Assembly: GCA_050951365.1 (NCBI GenBank)
Contig: JBMNIX010000011.1
Span: forward strand, 14,611-78,610
DNA length: 64,000 nt
Origin: JAAYHG01 sp012735455
GTDB lineage: Bacteria > Bacillota > DTU030 > DUMP01
Reading direction: 5' to 3'
Part shown: positions 25,302 through 32,788 of the stretch, piece by piece
Layout: every line of letters starts with the position of its first letter
How positions within the stretch are numbered: position 1 is the stretch's first letter
Made by a program: the position numbers and the translations under genes
Notes under the pieces: generated by a model
Told to the model about the DNA's origin: nothing
Database searches by the model: none
What the model saw: the letters and a program-made list of their open reading frames with translations, nothing else

Positions 25302-25517
25302 CTAGAAGCGGAAAGACTATACAATCTGCTGTAGCTCTTGTGCCAAACTGGCCAGGCCCTCCGCTGCTGCCGCTACCTCCTGGCTACTGGCGCTCTGTCT
25401 TGGCTGGTAGAGACCAGCTCTTCTGTGGCAGCAGCGTTCTCCTGGACCACCGCTGAGATAGCGTATACCTTCTCGCTAATACCCTGGCTCTGGGCTTCAA
25501 TCCCTGACGCAGCCATG
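25302..25517 (-). pseudogene. Decayed C-terminal fragment of a methyl-accepting chemotaxis protein
   Basis: The 378-base stretch from 25263 to 25640 has no intact gene. Read on the - strand it holds the end of an MCP signalling domain. MAASGIEAQSQGISEKV and SAVVQENAAATEELVSTSQ match the family's QSxGIxxI and QNAAxxEE helices. The frame then shifts to SSQEVAAAAEGLASLAQELQ, and QIV is followed by TAG and SFRF, where MCPs normally have a coding residue. It therefore has a frameshift, a nonsense codon and a lost 5' part. It is a relic, not expressed as a receptor. Confidence 0.75.
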
Positions 25518-25587
25518 AACAGTTACAATATCTCTTCTAGTAATGTTCGCTTGTCCAGGTACTTGCTTCCAATTACTCCGCGTGAAA

Positions 25588-25618
25588 ATAATAAAACAGG
25601 GTGGACATTCCACCCTGT
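25588..25618 (-). terminator. Terminator of the CAP-domain gene
   Basis: On the - strand ACAGGGTGG-AATGT-CCACCCTGT is followed by TTTATTATTTT. The 9-bp stem (25596-25604 with 25610-25618) is perfect. Confidence 0.88.
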
Positions 25619-25640
25619 CGAATAGGTATTTCAAGCCCAT

Positions 25641-26405
25641 CTAGCCCGCAAATTGCTGGGTAAACATCTTACCGTAGGGACCACCATCCACGATACCGAT
25701 ACCAATTCGGGTAAAGTTTGCACTTAGAATGTTAGCCCGGTGCCCAGGACTGTTCATAAGGCCGTTGTGCGCCTGTGCTACAGTAGGTGCCCCGGCGATA
25801 TTCTCACCAGCGTAGCGGTAAGAGATACCAGCCGCGCTCATCTGATCAAAGGGCGAACCCAGCGTTTCCGAAATGTGGCCAAAGTAGTTGTTTTCGACCA
25901 TATCACGGCTTTTGGCCCGGGCGGTCTCAACCAACCCCTTATCCACTACGAAGGGCTTCAAACCTGCCTTTGCCCGCTCCTGATTGACCAGTTCCAACAT
26001 TTGAGCCTCATCTTTAGTCAAGCCAGCTGGGGACTCAGGGGGGACGGTAGGTTCCGGCTTTGGCGCAGGTGCAGGCTGCGGCTCGGGCACCGGCGTAGGT
26101 ATAGGCTGGGGTGACGGCACCGGTTTCGGTGCAGGTGGCTGGGGTTTACTGTCTGGCCGCGGAATCTGAGGGACCGTCTTGTCAGTAAGGTTTAGCACCA
26201 ACTGAGCTGTTAAACGCTGGGCCAGGCTTTCGATAGTTTTCTGGCTCAGAAAACCTCCCAGCTGGCTTTGCAACTGCTCCAGTACCTGCCTATACACCGA
26301 CTGGTAAAGACCTTCGGCAGTTACCGGTCTAGCCGGCGCGGCATGGGCAAGCAGGCTGAAGGCCAGCACCAACACAAGCGCCAAGCCCACGATCCGTTTA
26401 CGCAT
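25641..26405 (-). CDS. Secreted CAP-domain (SCP/YkwD-like) protein with a proline-rich linker
   Basis: The 254-residue protein starts with a signal peptide (MRKRIVGLALVLVLAFSLLAHAAPA). A helical segment comes next, then a Pro/Lys/Glu-rich linker (about 85-128), then a CAP domain from EAQMLELVNQERAKAGL to the end. CAP marks include HISETLGSPFDQM, AGENIAGAPT, HNGLMNSPGHRANILS and FTRIGIGIVDG. In spore formers such YkwD-like proteins are found in the spore coat or cell wall; the activity is unknown. The mRNA leader can form several stem-loops (see the entry at 26505). A good terminator follows. Confidence 0.93.
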   Translation of the reverse strand: MRKRIVGLALVLVLAFSLLAHAAPARPVTAEGLYQSVYRQVLEQLQSQLGGFLSQKTIESLAQRLTAQLVLNLTDKTVPQIPRPDSKPQPPAPKPVPSPQPIPTPVPEPQPAPAPKPEPTVPPESPAGLTKDEAQMLELVNQERAKAGLKPFVVDKGLVETARAKSRDMVENNYFGHISETLGSPFDQMSAAGISYRYAGENIAGAPTVAQAHNGLMNSPGHRANILSANFTRIGIGIVDGGPYGKMFTQQFAG

Positions 26406-26504
26406 CTTTCCTCTCCTCCCTACAAGACATTGTCGAATCCCAAGTTGGCAGCCTAATTGTAACTCGAGAGTAAGATCCTGTGCAAAGTCCCATAAAGAGG
26501 CAGA

Positions 26505-26580
26505 GGGACAACTTTCTCCCAGGAGGGATCCTGGTATGACGTGGCTTGTCCTTAGCTGAGGCAGGCAGCCTTTCTGCCAG
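26505..26580 (-). promoter_or_regulatory. Structured leader upstream of the CAP-domain gene
   Basis: The 212 bases between the upstream terminator and this gene contain no convincing gene. They hold three inverted repeats: GGACAA/TTGTCC (26506-26511 with 26546-26551), CCAGGA/TCCTGG (26519-26524 with 26529-26534) nested inside it, and GGCAG/CTGCC (26564-26568 with 26574-26578). It may be a regulatory RNA leader, but it matches no riboswitch consensus that I can recognise. Confidence 0.3.
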
Positions 26581-26617
26581 TTTAAGATGCTCCTGGGAAC
26601 GATCTCCTAAGTAGCAC

Positions 26618-26658
26618 GCCACCAAAAAACCACGGCCGGGCCGTGGTTTTTTGGTGGC
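26618..26658. terminator. Bidirectional terminator after the SPOCS/LysM gene
   Basis: A 20-bp perfect inverted repeat (26618-26637 with 26639-26658) with a GC-rich core CCACGGCC and A6/T6 arms. It lies seven bases after the stop codon of the - strand gene. Confidence 0.92.
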
Positions 26659-26664
26659 CTTTTC

Positions 26665-28263
26665 TTAGCCCTGCCCAATTACCTTTGGCGGGATACAAAC
26701 CTTTTGCCCGGGATAAACCAATTCTGGTTGCCGCAGAGCAGGGTTGGCAGCAAGAAGGGCTTCCAGGGTCACTCCGTACCGCTGGGCAATGCTCCAGAGG
26801 CTTTCACCCGGCTGTACTACATGAAAGCGCATGGTGGGACACTCCGCTATCGGTGTCGGCGGAGGGGCAGCAGCTTCGCGCACATCCACCACCACATTAA
26901 GCTGAACAGGTTCCGTAACCTTAACGAACGCCTCAACCACTACAGCCTGCTTTACTAAATTATCGTGCCGCAAAGTCCAGTCCACATCGCCGATAATATT
27001 GGTGCGGACGTGGACGTCCATGCCCTCTTCGGCTCCCGGTGTATCGAGGACAATACGGAAGGGCACATCCTCGCTATGATGCCGCAGCAGGTTACCCATA
27101 TCCACAAAGAAGATCTGCTTGTGGATGGTACCACGTACAATCACACTGTCTTTACGCACTGTAGCCGAGACATTACGCAGTTCGGCCATAATGGAAAAGA
27201 TCTTCATGGCCTGCATCGGCAACGTTACTTCGCTTTCGATGGCCTCGCGTTCTGTCGCCTCAGTTACCACCTGATCCACCTTGAGCAAGCGCCGTTCAAC
27301 TATGATGTTGGGTCCGGTTACATTGGTAACCACCTGGATCTGCAGAGGCTCTACCACTTTCACGAAGGCCTCAACAATCAAACTCTGGCTAAGCTCTTGA
27401 CCGTGTCCCCTATGGTCATCGTGATCGTGATGGTGGTGGTCATGGTCCGGTGGGAAATGGTCATGGATGGGTCTATGCTTTAGCCTAAAGTCATCCACCA
27501 TCACATTGACGTCAACATAAACGTCCATGTCTGGCTCAGCACCAGGGATGTCTACAGAGATTGAGAAGGGCACGTTTTCAGGGAAGTGGCGTACCAAATT
27601 GCCCTCATCCACGAAGAAAATCTGTTTGTGGATTACGCCCTTGATGGTAACAAGATCTTCTTTTACGGTTGCGGTGACATTTCTCACCTCGGCCTTAACC
27701 TCAAAAATCTTCAGGGCTTTCATGGGCAACCGTACAGTGCTTTCGATGGTTTCGCGGACCGTATCTTCACCAACAACACTCTCCACCCGCAGTAGCTCCC
27801 GGGTAACTGTGATGTCCGTGTTGGTAACGTCCGTTACAACCTCCATTTGCTCGACTTCTGTCACCTTTACGAAGGCCTGTATGGCCACATCCTGGACAAC
27901 TTCTTTTCCATGTGCAGATAAGGTCCAGTCTACGTTAACAATCTTGGTGTGCGCCTGACAGGACATTCCGGGATCAGCGCCTTCCACATCAATAAAGAAA
28001 TGGAACGGCACATCCTCGGGAACGTGGCGTACGAGATCACCCTGGTCTACGAAGTAAATCTGTTTGTGAATGATCCCCTGCACATAGACACCGTCGCGAC
28101 GGATTTCGCAGCGCGTGTTTTTAAGCGTAGCCTGGACCTCGAAAACCTTGATCGCCTGCACAGGAAGTGTAATGGTTGCCTGCACAGTCTTGGTTTCAGT
28201 CGCCTCACCGATTACCCGCTGAACACGCAGCAGGCGACGACGTACTGTCAAATGAGGTGCCAT
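26665..28263 (-). CDS. Spore protein with three SPOCS (DUF3794) domains, a His/Asp-rich insert and C-terminal LysM
   Basis: ATG at 28263 has AAGGAGGG nine bases upstream; an earlier ATG overlaps that site. The 532-residue protein has three copies of a 130-150 residue SPOCS unit. Each copy has the series LPVQAIKVFEVQA, IHKQIFFVDxGNLVRH and VDxPGAEPxMDV. It ends with a LysM (HVVQPGESLWSIAQRYGVT). This matches SipL-like and related spore coat morphogenesis proteins. Between repeats two and three lies HDHFPPDHDHHHHDHDDH, a stretch of mainly His and Asp that could bind Zn, Ni or Cu. Expression late in sporulation is expected from the family. Confidence 0.9.
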   Translation of the reverse strand: MAPHLTVRRRLLRVQRVIGEATETKTVQATITLPVQAIKVFEVQATLKNTRCEIRRDGVYVQGIIHKQIYFVDQGDLVRHVPEDVPFHFFIDVEGADPGMSCQAHTKIVNVDWTLSAHGKEVVQDVAIQAFVKVTEVEQMEVVTDVTNTDITVTRELLRVESVVGEDTVRETIESTVRLPMKALKIFEVKAEVRNVTATVKEDLVTIKGVIHKQIFFVDEGNLVRHFPENVPFSISVDIPGAEPDMDVYVDVNVMVDDFRLKHRPIHDHFPPDHDHHHHDHDDHRGHGQELSQSLIVEAFVKVVEPLQIQVVTNVTGPNIIVERRLLKVDQVVTEATEREAIESEVTLPMQAMKIFSIMAELRNVSATVRKDSVIVRGTIHKQIFFVDMGNLLRHHSEDVPFRIVLDTPGAEEGMDVHVRTNIIGDVDWTLRHDNLVKQAVVVEAFVKVTEPVQLNVVVDVREAAAPPPTPIAECPTMRFHVVQPGESLWSIAQRYGVTLEALLAANPALRQPELVYPGQKVCIPPKVIGQG

Positions 28264-28441
28264 GCTTTCTTCCCTCCTTGCCAAAATCTCAGTCTAAATA
28301 TATGCACCGGGGGAGGGTTGTGTGCTTTTTTTGCATCGGAAGAAAAAAACTGTCCCACCAGGGCTCTAGCAGGTATTCCGGGGCAAACCTTGCGCATAGC
28401 CAGAGGCCACGGGCGGATAATAAACACAAGGAGGTGGGAAA

Positions 28442-28663
28442 ATGGCTCCTGTAACCATGGCAACAGAACGAGAAAAACTGAACTTGGTGGATCAACTAAC
28501 CGCTGAACAGCTGAAGCAAAAAAAATACGCCCTCTACGCTGCCGAGTGTGAGGACGAAGACCTGAGCAGACTCTTTAGTCGCCTAGCGAAAAGCAGCGCC
28601 CAGCATGAAGCGAAACTCCAAGAGATCATGCGCGAGACAGGGCTTAGCATTCAGCAGCATTAG
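28442..28663 (+). CDS. Small spore-coat-like helical protein (CotF/ferritin-like fragment)
   Basis: The 73-residue protein (AAGGAGGTGGGAAA before ATG) is mostly helical. Its VDQLTAEQLKQKKYALYAAECEDEDLSRLF resembles the first half of CotF/ferritin-like coat proteins. It precedes the CotF-like gene at 28675 by 11 bases and is probably co-transcribed and part of the same coat or spore sub-complex. Confidence 0.7.
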   Translation: MAPVTMATEREKLNLVDQLTAEQLKQKKYALYAAECEDEDLSRLFSRLAKSSAQHEAKLQEIMRETGLSIQQH

Positions 28664-28674
28664 GAGGTGAAAAG

Positions 28675-28908
28675 ATGCACGGGACAAAGTTTACCGATCG
28701 CGATCGTCTAACAGACATGCTCCTTCTTACCAACAGCCTCGCTGGCGGCTACCATAGCGCCGCCCTGGAGTCAGCCACACCGAAACTGCGGGCAGCCCTC
28801 GCTGAGCTTCATGCCGAGGAATTAAAAGACGCTGAGACTCTCTTTAACGCTATGGAAGAACGCGGCTGGTATCGACCTGAACCGGCCGGCCCTCCCAACA
28901 TGCGGTGA
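28675..28908 (+). CDS. CotF-like spore coat protein
   Basis: The 77-residue protein matches the short CotF domain: DRDRLTDMLLLTNSLAGGYHSAALESATPKLR, then LHAEELKDAETLFNAMEERGWYRP, where GWY near the C-terminus is typical. It is likely a coat or spore-associated structural protein. ATG follows TAGGAGGTGAAAAG. The next gene encodes a small membrane protein and is preceded by a strong mRNA hairpin. Confidence 0.82.
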   Translation: MHGTKFTDRDRLTDMLLLTNSLAGGYHSAALESATPKLRAALAELHAEELKDAETLFNAMEERGWYRPEPAGPPNMR

Positions 28909-28921
28909 TGTGTCCTGACAG

Positions 28922-28965
28922 CACCACCAACCGCACCTCAGCATAGGCTGAGGTGGGAGGTGGTG
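28922..28965 (+). promoter_or_regulatory. Two-part hairpin covering the ribosome-binding site of the next gene
   Basis: CACCTCAGC (28934-28942) pairs perfectly with GCTGAGGTG (28947-28955) around ATAG. Outside it CACCACC (28922-28928) pairs with GGTGGTG (28959-28965). The Shine-Dalgarno GGGAGGTGG (28955-28963) of the gene at 28970 lies in the right arm, so the structure can hide it. No T-tract follows, so it is not a terminator. Confidence 0.5.
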
Positions 28966-28969
28966 TGCC

Positions 28970-29233
28970 TTGGATAAGACGCTCATTGTGGCTCTTATCA
29001 TGGTTCTAGTAGAAGGTTTGAAACTGAAAGGGCTGGCCTCTGAATACGCGCCGCTGGTGGCAGTGGTCCTGGGAATCATGCTCAATCTCGGTAACATGGT
29101 TCTCTTCAGCAATCAAACCCTGGTTCAGGCCATCATCCAAGGAATAATCATGGGACTATCCGCCATTGGCCTCTATCAAGCCAGCCATTCCGCCCGCATT
29201 CTTCTTCGCCGTATTCAAGTCAAACGTCGCTGA
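28970..29233 (+). CDS. Small membrane protein, holin-like, unknown function
   Basis: The 87-residue protein starts at TTG with GGGAGGTGG six bases upstream. It has about three hydrophobic helices (3-20, 27-47 and 50-70) and a basic C-terminal tail (RRIQVKRR), a holin-like layout. MDKTLIVALIMVLVEGLKLKG resembles small phage-type holins, but no other phage gene is nearby. A spore or wall-release role is possible. I cannot name a family. Confidence 0.65.
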   Translation: MDKTLIVALIMVLVEGLKLKGLASEYAPLVAVVLGIMLNLGNMVLFSNQTLVQAIIQGIIMGLSAIGLYQASHSARILLRRIQVKRR

Positions 29234-29241
29234 GAAAAAGA

Positions 29242-29310
29242 AGCCCCCTGGCTTAATGAATTGAACCGCAAGAAAAAGAGGTTCAGCTCATAATGCCAAG
29301 GGGGCTTTTT
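29242..29310. terminator. Bidirectional terminator between the holin-like gene and veg
   Basis: AGCCCCCTGGC (29242-29252) pairs with GCCAAGGGGGCT (29295-29306) with one bulge, flanked by A- and T-rich runs. A second stem (TGAACC/GGTTCA) sits inside. The last bases overlap the end of veg. Confidence 0.85.
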
Positions 29311-29575
29311 AACGACAGGCTATCTTGCGTTCCTCGCCCTCACACAGGCTGATCTCTACTGTCTTGGTAAGGACATCGGAGTAACTGTAGGATACCCTTT
29401 TCACAGGAGTGTCATCGTCCACTAACCGGACGGTAAAAACATTGGGATAGGTCTGTTCCAGAACCCCTTCCCGAACCACCACTTTCTGGCGGCCACGGTA
29501 GGCTTGAAGGCGTAGGCGCTGACCGCGGCAAGCTTCCAGCTTACTGCGGATCTCTGCCAGCGTGCCCTGACGCAT
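29309..29575 (-). CDS. veg: Veg protein
   Basis: The 88-residue protein starts at ATG 29575 with AAGGGAGGTTG eight bases upstream. It matches Veg: TLAEIRSKLEACRGQRLRL, then RQKVVVREGVLEQTYPNVFTV and VSYSYSDVLTKTVEI. In Bacillus subtilis Veg influences biofilm gene expression and spore outgrowth, and its gene has a very strong vegetative promoter. Here too a near-consensus sigma-A promoter stands upstream. It is next to yabG, as in Bacillus. Confidence 0.95.
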   Translation of the reverse strand: MRQGTLAEIRSKLEACRGQRLRLQAYRGRQKVVVREGVLEQTYPNVFTVRLVDDDTPVKRVSYSYSDVLTKTVEISLCEGEERKIACR

Positions 29576-29630
29576 GGTATTCAACCTCCCTTGTCCGAAA
29601 GTTAGCGGGAAAAGCGCTCTTAATGTCCAT

Positions 29631-29659
29631 ATTTTATCACAATTAGTCCTGACTGTCAA
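29631..29659 (-). promoter_or_regulatory. Sigma-A promoter of veg
   Basis: On the - strand TTGACA (29659-29654), a 17-base spacer and TAAAAT (29636-29631) lie 56 bases upstream of the veg start codon. Confidence 0.88.
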
Positions 29660-29712
29660 CCAAAATAATTTATTATACCGAAGGTCTCTATCATAGTCAA
29701 GGCCATGAAATA

Positions 29713-29749
29713 GAAAAAACCTGGGCCGATAGCTAAGCTACCGGCCCAG
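29713..29749 (-). terminator. Terminator of yabG
   Basis: On the - strand CTGGGCCGGTAGC and GCTATCGGCCCAG form a 13-bp stem with one mismatch, followed by TTTTTTC. It lies just after the yabG stop. Confidence 0.9.
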
Positions 29750-29756
29750 ATGGGGA

Positions 29757-30629
29757 TCATCCTCCCTTAGGAAACCCAAGCCGGAATTTGCCACGGGTTT
29801 CTATACCACCAACACCCTTTTTCCCGGTGATGGTGCTGGACACCAGCTCCGGCAGATTCACCAACTTGTTAAAGGGTGTAAAAGCAACCTCTTCAGCGAC
29901 GAAAACAGGATCTAGACAATGGATGAGAACCCGACCCGGGGCACTGGCGTAGTTGGCACCAGCTGCAATGATAGCCTCAAAGTTCGACTGGCAGGCACCA
30001 GCAAAGATAACCAGCTCATCGCGCGCGGCTTGCACTTGGCGCGCTTTCTTTACCGACTCAATGAAGTAACGCGTATTTCTGTAGCTCTGGGGATCATTGT
30101 AGTCACGGGCTCCCTTTATAAGGGCATCGTGCCCTGTAAGGACGAGAATATCCGGGGAGTGCTCCCGGATAAGATCAGCCACGTACTTGGGCTGCTCCTG
30201 CTCCGAAACATTGATCCCCACAGCGGTCATCCCAAGCTGTTTATAAGCGTTGAGGCAGAATTCTAGGTAATCGGGATCACCATCTAAGTGGAGCACAGTC
30301 CCCGGCAACTCAAAAAAATCCTGTGTGCCGTCGTTCCCGGCTGCCCCCTTCAACACCTGTTCTCGCACCAGGCTTTGGCGCTGGCTGATGTGACGAAAGC
30401 ACTCAACATCCCTCTTGAGCAGTTTTTCCTTGAACTCCCGCAGTTCCACGGACCCCACCTTACGAAGGTCTGTCAGTGGCGCATCAGCGATAAGACGAAC
30501 ATCTAGCCCCTTCAATATAGCCACTGCCCGGTCTCCTGCCCCCTCGAACAGTATCTCCATTACCTTGAAGAAGACATCCCCTTTATAAGAACGACGGGCG
30601 ACTATGTCTCCCTGCTGGATATTCTCCAT
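29757..30629 (-). CDS. yabG: YabG sporulation-specific cysteine protease
   Basis: The 290-residue protein is YabG throughout: it begins with IQQGDIVARRSYKGDVFFKV and later has VLHLDGDPDYLEFCLNAYKQLG, PDILVLTGHDALIKG, VIFAGACQSNFEAIIAAGANYASAP and the C-terminal GIETRGKFRLGFP. YabG trims coat and cortex proteins (SafA, SpoIVA) during spore maturation and in clostridia also processes germination proteins. His in TGHD and Cys in GACQS are the likely catalytic pair. ATG follows GGAGGGAGTGTGCAAGC. Mother-cell sigma-K control is expected, and CATATCATG in the leader is a possible -10. Confidence 0.96.
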   Translation of the reverse strand: MENIQQGDIVARRSYKGDVFFKVMEILFEGAGDRAVAILKGLDVRLIADAPLTDLRKVGSVELREFKEKLLKRDVECFRHISQRQSLVREQVLKGAAGNDGTQDFFELPGTVLHLDGDPDYLEFCLNAYKQLGMTAVGINVSEQEQPKYVADLIREHSPDILVLTGHDALIKGARDYNDPQSYRNTRYFIESVKKARQVQAARDELVIFAGACQSNFEAIIAAGANYASAPGRVLIHCLDPVFVAEEVAFTPFNKLVNLPELVSSTITGKKGVGGIETRGKFRLGFPKGG

Positions 30630-30711
30630 GCTTGCACACTCCCTCCACCCGTCCTACATCATGATATGAAGTACGGGAATAAAGGGTGTCAGGGGTGAAA
30701 GTAAGGTCAAG

Positions 30712-30739
30712 AACCAAAATACACCCGCCGCGGCGGGTG
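30712..30739 (-). terminator. Terminator downstream of the RNase J region
   Basis: CACCCGCCG (30722-30730) and CGGCGGGTG (30731-30739) form a perfect palindrome, followed on the - strand by TATTTTGG. Confidence 0.75.
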
Positions 30740-30765
30740 CTTTCTCTTCAGAGGGTGTTCTAAGA

Positions 30766-30972
30766 TCAATAACCGCTCAAGTCCAGCCAGTAAGGGATGT
30801 CGCCACCAGCGGTGTTGAAGGCAAATTCCGGCTCTGTCGCTTCTTTTGCACCCTCCACTCTCATTGTAGTACGGTGAGGTACAGGGCGGTTCATAAAGTG
30901 AGAAAGGCTGGAAAGGCGGGGGTTAGAAAGATTGCCGTGGTTACGGCCGAAGTTCGAACTGCTGTGCAGCAA
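30766..30972 (-). CDS. Hypothetical 68-residue protein
   Basis: TTG at 30972 is preceded by CAAGGAGGTGCTAGTA, an excellent ribosome-binding site, and a terminator follows 26 bases after the stop. The product (start LHSSSNFGRNHGNLSNPRL, end DIPYWLDLSGY) is polar in the first half and acidic in the second. It matches no family I recognise. It lies 74 bases after rnj on the same strand. Codon content is consistent with a real gene, but the start codon is inferred. Confidence 0.5.
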   Translation of the reverse strand: MLHSSSNFGRNHGNLSNPRLSSLSHFMNRPVPHRTTMRVEGAKEATEPEFAFNTAGGDIPYWLDLSGY

Positions 30973-31046
30973 TACTAGCACCTCCTTGCGGTGTAGTATG
31001 CCCGCAAACACAGATAAGGTTTGCCTTACCCCAAAAACCGCTCTCC

Positions 31047-32714
31047 CTAGATCTCAATAATTATCGGCAGGATATTCGGCCTTCTGCCTGTGACCGCATC
31101 GAAGTACGCCCCCAGTGTCTCTTGGATCTTGAGCTTTATCACCGACCATTCAGTGATCTTCTTCTCCTCAATTTCCTTTAGTACCGCGCTGGCCTGCTTC
31201 TTGGCTGACTCCAAGAGGGCTTCAGACTCACGCACATAGACAAAGCCACGGGTGATGATATCTGGTCCAGAGAGGAACTTCTCCCGCTGCTTATCCATCA
31301 CCACCACTACAACAAGAACCCCATTGGTGGCCAGGGATAAACGATCCCGCAGCACAATATGGCCCACGTCCCCTATCCCAAGCCCGTCAATAAAAACAGA
31401 GCCGGATTGTACATGGCCGGTGATAGCCCCTTTTTCTCTGCTAACCTCGATCCTGTCTCCAATATCAGGAATAAGAACGTTCTCGCGCTTAATACCAAGT
31501 TCTTCTGCAATCTTGAGAAAGGCCGCTAGATGCCGGTACTCGCCATGGAAGGGCACTAGGTAGCGCGGGCGTACCATATTAATCATGAGCTTAATCTCTT
31601 CCCGGCTGGCGTGACCCGAGACGTGGACTTGCGCCACTCCCTTGTAGATCACCTCTGCCCCTAGGCGGAAGAGATTATCAATGGTACGACCCACCAGACT
31701 CTCGTTGCCTGGAATGGGGGTGGCAGAAATGACCACTGTGTCACCACGCCGGATTTGTACCTGCCGGTGATCATTGGTGGCCATCCGCGTTAAGGCGGCC
31801 ATGGGCTCACCCTGGCTGCCAGTGGTGAGGAGCACTACTTTGTTATCTGGCAGGTGCCCTACCTCTTCCAGCTCCACCAAGGCTCCCTTGGGCACCCTGA
31901 GATAGCCCAACTCCTCTGAAACGGCGACATTCTCACGCATACTGCGGCCGGCAATGGCCACCTTGCGTCCATAGCGCACCGCCACGTCTATAGCTTGTTG
32001 AATCCGGTGTATGTTTGAAGCAAAGGTAGCAATAAGAACGCGACCCTCTGCTTTCTCAAAAATGCGGTCGAAGGTCTCACCTACCACTTTCTCAGAGGAG
32101 GTATAGCCCGGACGCTCGGCGTTGGTGGCATCACAGAAAAGGGCTAATACACCCTGGTCTCCCAGGGCCGAAAGGCGGCTCATATCCGTTTGGCGGCCAT
32201 CCACCGGGGTAAGATCGATCTTAAAGTCCCCGGAATGAACAATAACCCCTGCCGGTGTGTGAATTGCCAGGGCACAGCCATCGGGAATACTGTGATTTGT
32301 ACGAATCCACTCCACGGTGATCTGGCCCAGCTTGGCCGGTGCCTCACCTGGAACCACAACGTTGAGCTTTGCCTGCTTGTTGAGACGGTGTTCCTCTAGT
32401 TTCTTGCGCACCAGCCCAATGGTAAGCTTCGTACCATAAACAGGAACGCTTAGCCGCGGAAGTACGTAAGGCAGAGCACCAATGTGGTCTTCGTGCCCGT
32501 GGGTAAGGACGATACCGCGCACACGTTCCTGATTCTCCAGCAGGTAATCAATATCTGGAACAACCAGGTCGATGCCCAGCAGCTCTTCGTCGGGAAAGGC
32601 CACTCCTGCATCGATGATCACTATGTCATCCCCGTATTCCACCGCTGTCATGTTCTTGCCTATTTCCCGTGTTCCGCCCAAAGGAATCAGAGAGACAGTG
32701 GGTGCCGCAGTCAT
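31047..32714 (-). CDS. rnj: Ribonuclease J
   Basis: This 555-residue metallo-beta-lactamase/beta-CASP nuclease degrades and matures mRNA and rRNA with endo- and 5'-exonuclease action. It shows LIPLGGTREIGKNMTAVEY, the metal motif LTHGHEDHIGALPY, HSGDFKIDLTPVDG, TTGSQGEPMAALTRMA, VSGHASREEIKLMI and a full C-terminal domain. ATG at 32714 has GAAGGAGGG upstream and gives the standard length. An earlier TTG would add 20 basic residues and has a poor site. Confidence 0.96.
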   Translation of the reverse strand: MTAAPTVSLIPLGGTREIGKNMTAVEYGDDIVIIDAGVAFPDEELLGIDLVVPDIDYLLENQERVRGIVLTHGHEDHIGALPYVLPRLSVPVYGTKLTIGLVRKKLEEHRLNKQAKLNVVVPGEAPAKLGQITVEWIRTNHSIPDGCALAIHTPAGVIVHSGDFKIDLTPVDGRQTDMSRLSALGDQGVLALFCDATNAERPGYTSSEKVVGETFDRIFEKAEGRVLIATFASNIHRIQQAIDVAVRYGRKVAIAGRSMRENVAVSEELGYLRVPKGALVELEEVGHLPDNKVVLLTTGSQGEPMAALTRMATNDHRQVQIRRGDTVVISATPIPGNESLVGRTIDNLFRLGAEVIYKGVAQVHVSGHASREEIKLMINMVRPRYLVPFHGEYRHLAAFLKIAEELGIKRENVLIPDIGDRIEVSREKGAITGHVQSGSVFIDGLGIGDVGHIVLRDRLSLATNGVLVVVVVMDKQREKFLSGPDIITRGFVYVRESEALLESAKKQASAVLKEIEEKKITEWSVIKLKIQETLGAYFDAVTGRRPNILPIIIEI

Positions 32715-32788
32715 GCCAACCCTCCTTCGCCGAACCGGTCTCTTTCTCTTTGTCCTTTCCACTAAATTCCCCAACTTCCTTCATTTTC

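Noticed and set aside
26398..26625. A 75-codon - strand frame upstream of the CAP-domain gene
   Set aside because: It overlaps the start of the CAP gene, lacks a ribosome site, and the composition is not protein-like; the stretch is better seen as a leader.
26965..28506. Several + strand frames of 140-185 codons opposite the SPOCS protein
   Set aside because: The - strand gene has three domain repeats and LysM; the + frames are repeat-driven shadows.
28970..29233. Prophage remnant suggested by the holin-like gene
   Set aside because: No other phage genes, attachment sites or integrase are near; the neighbours are spore genes.
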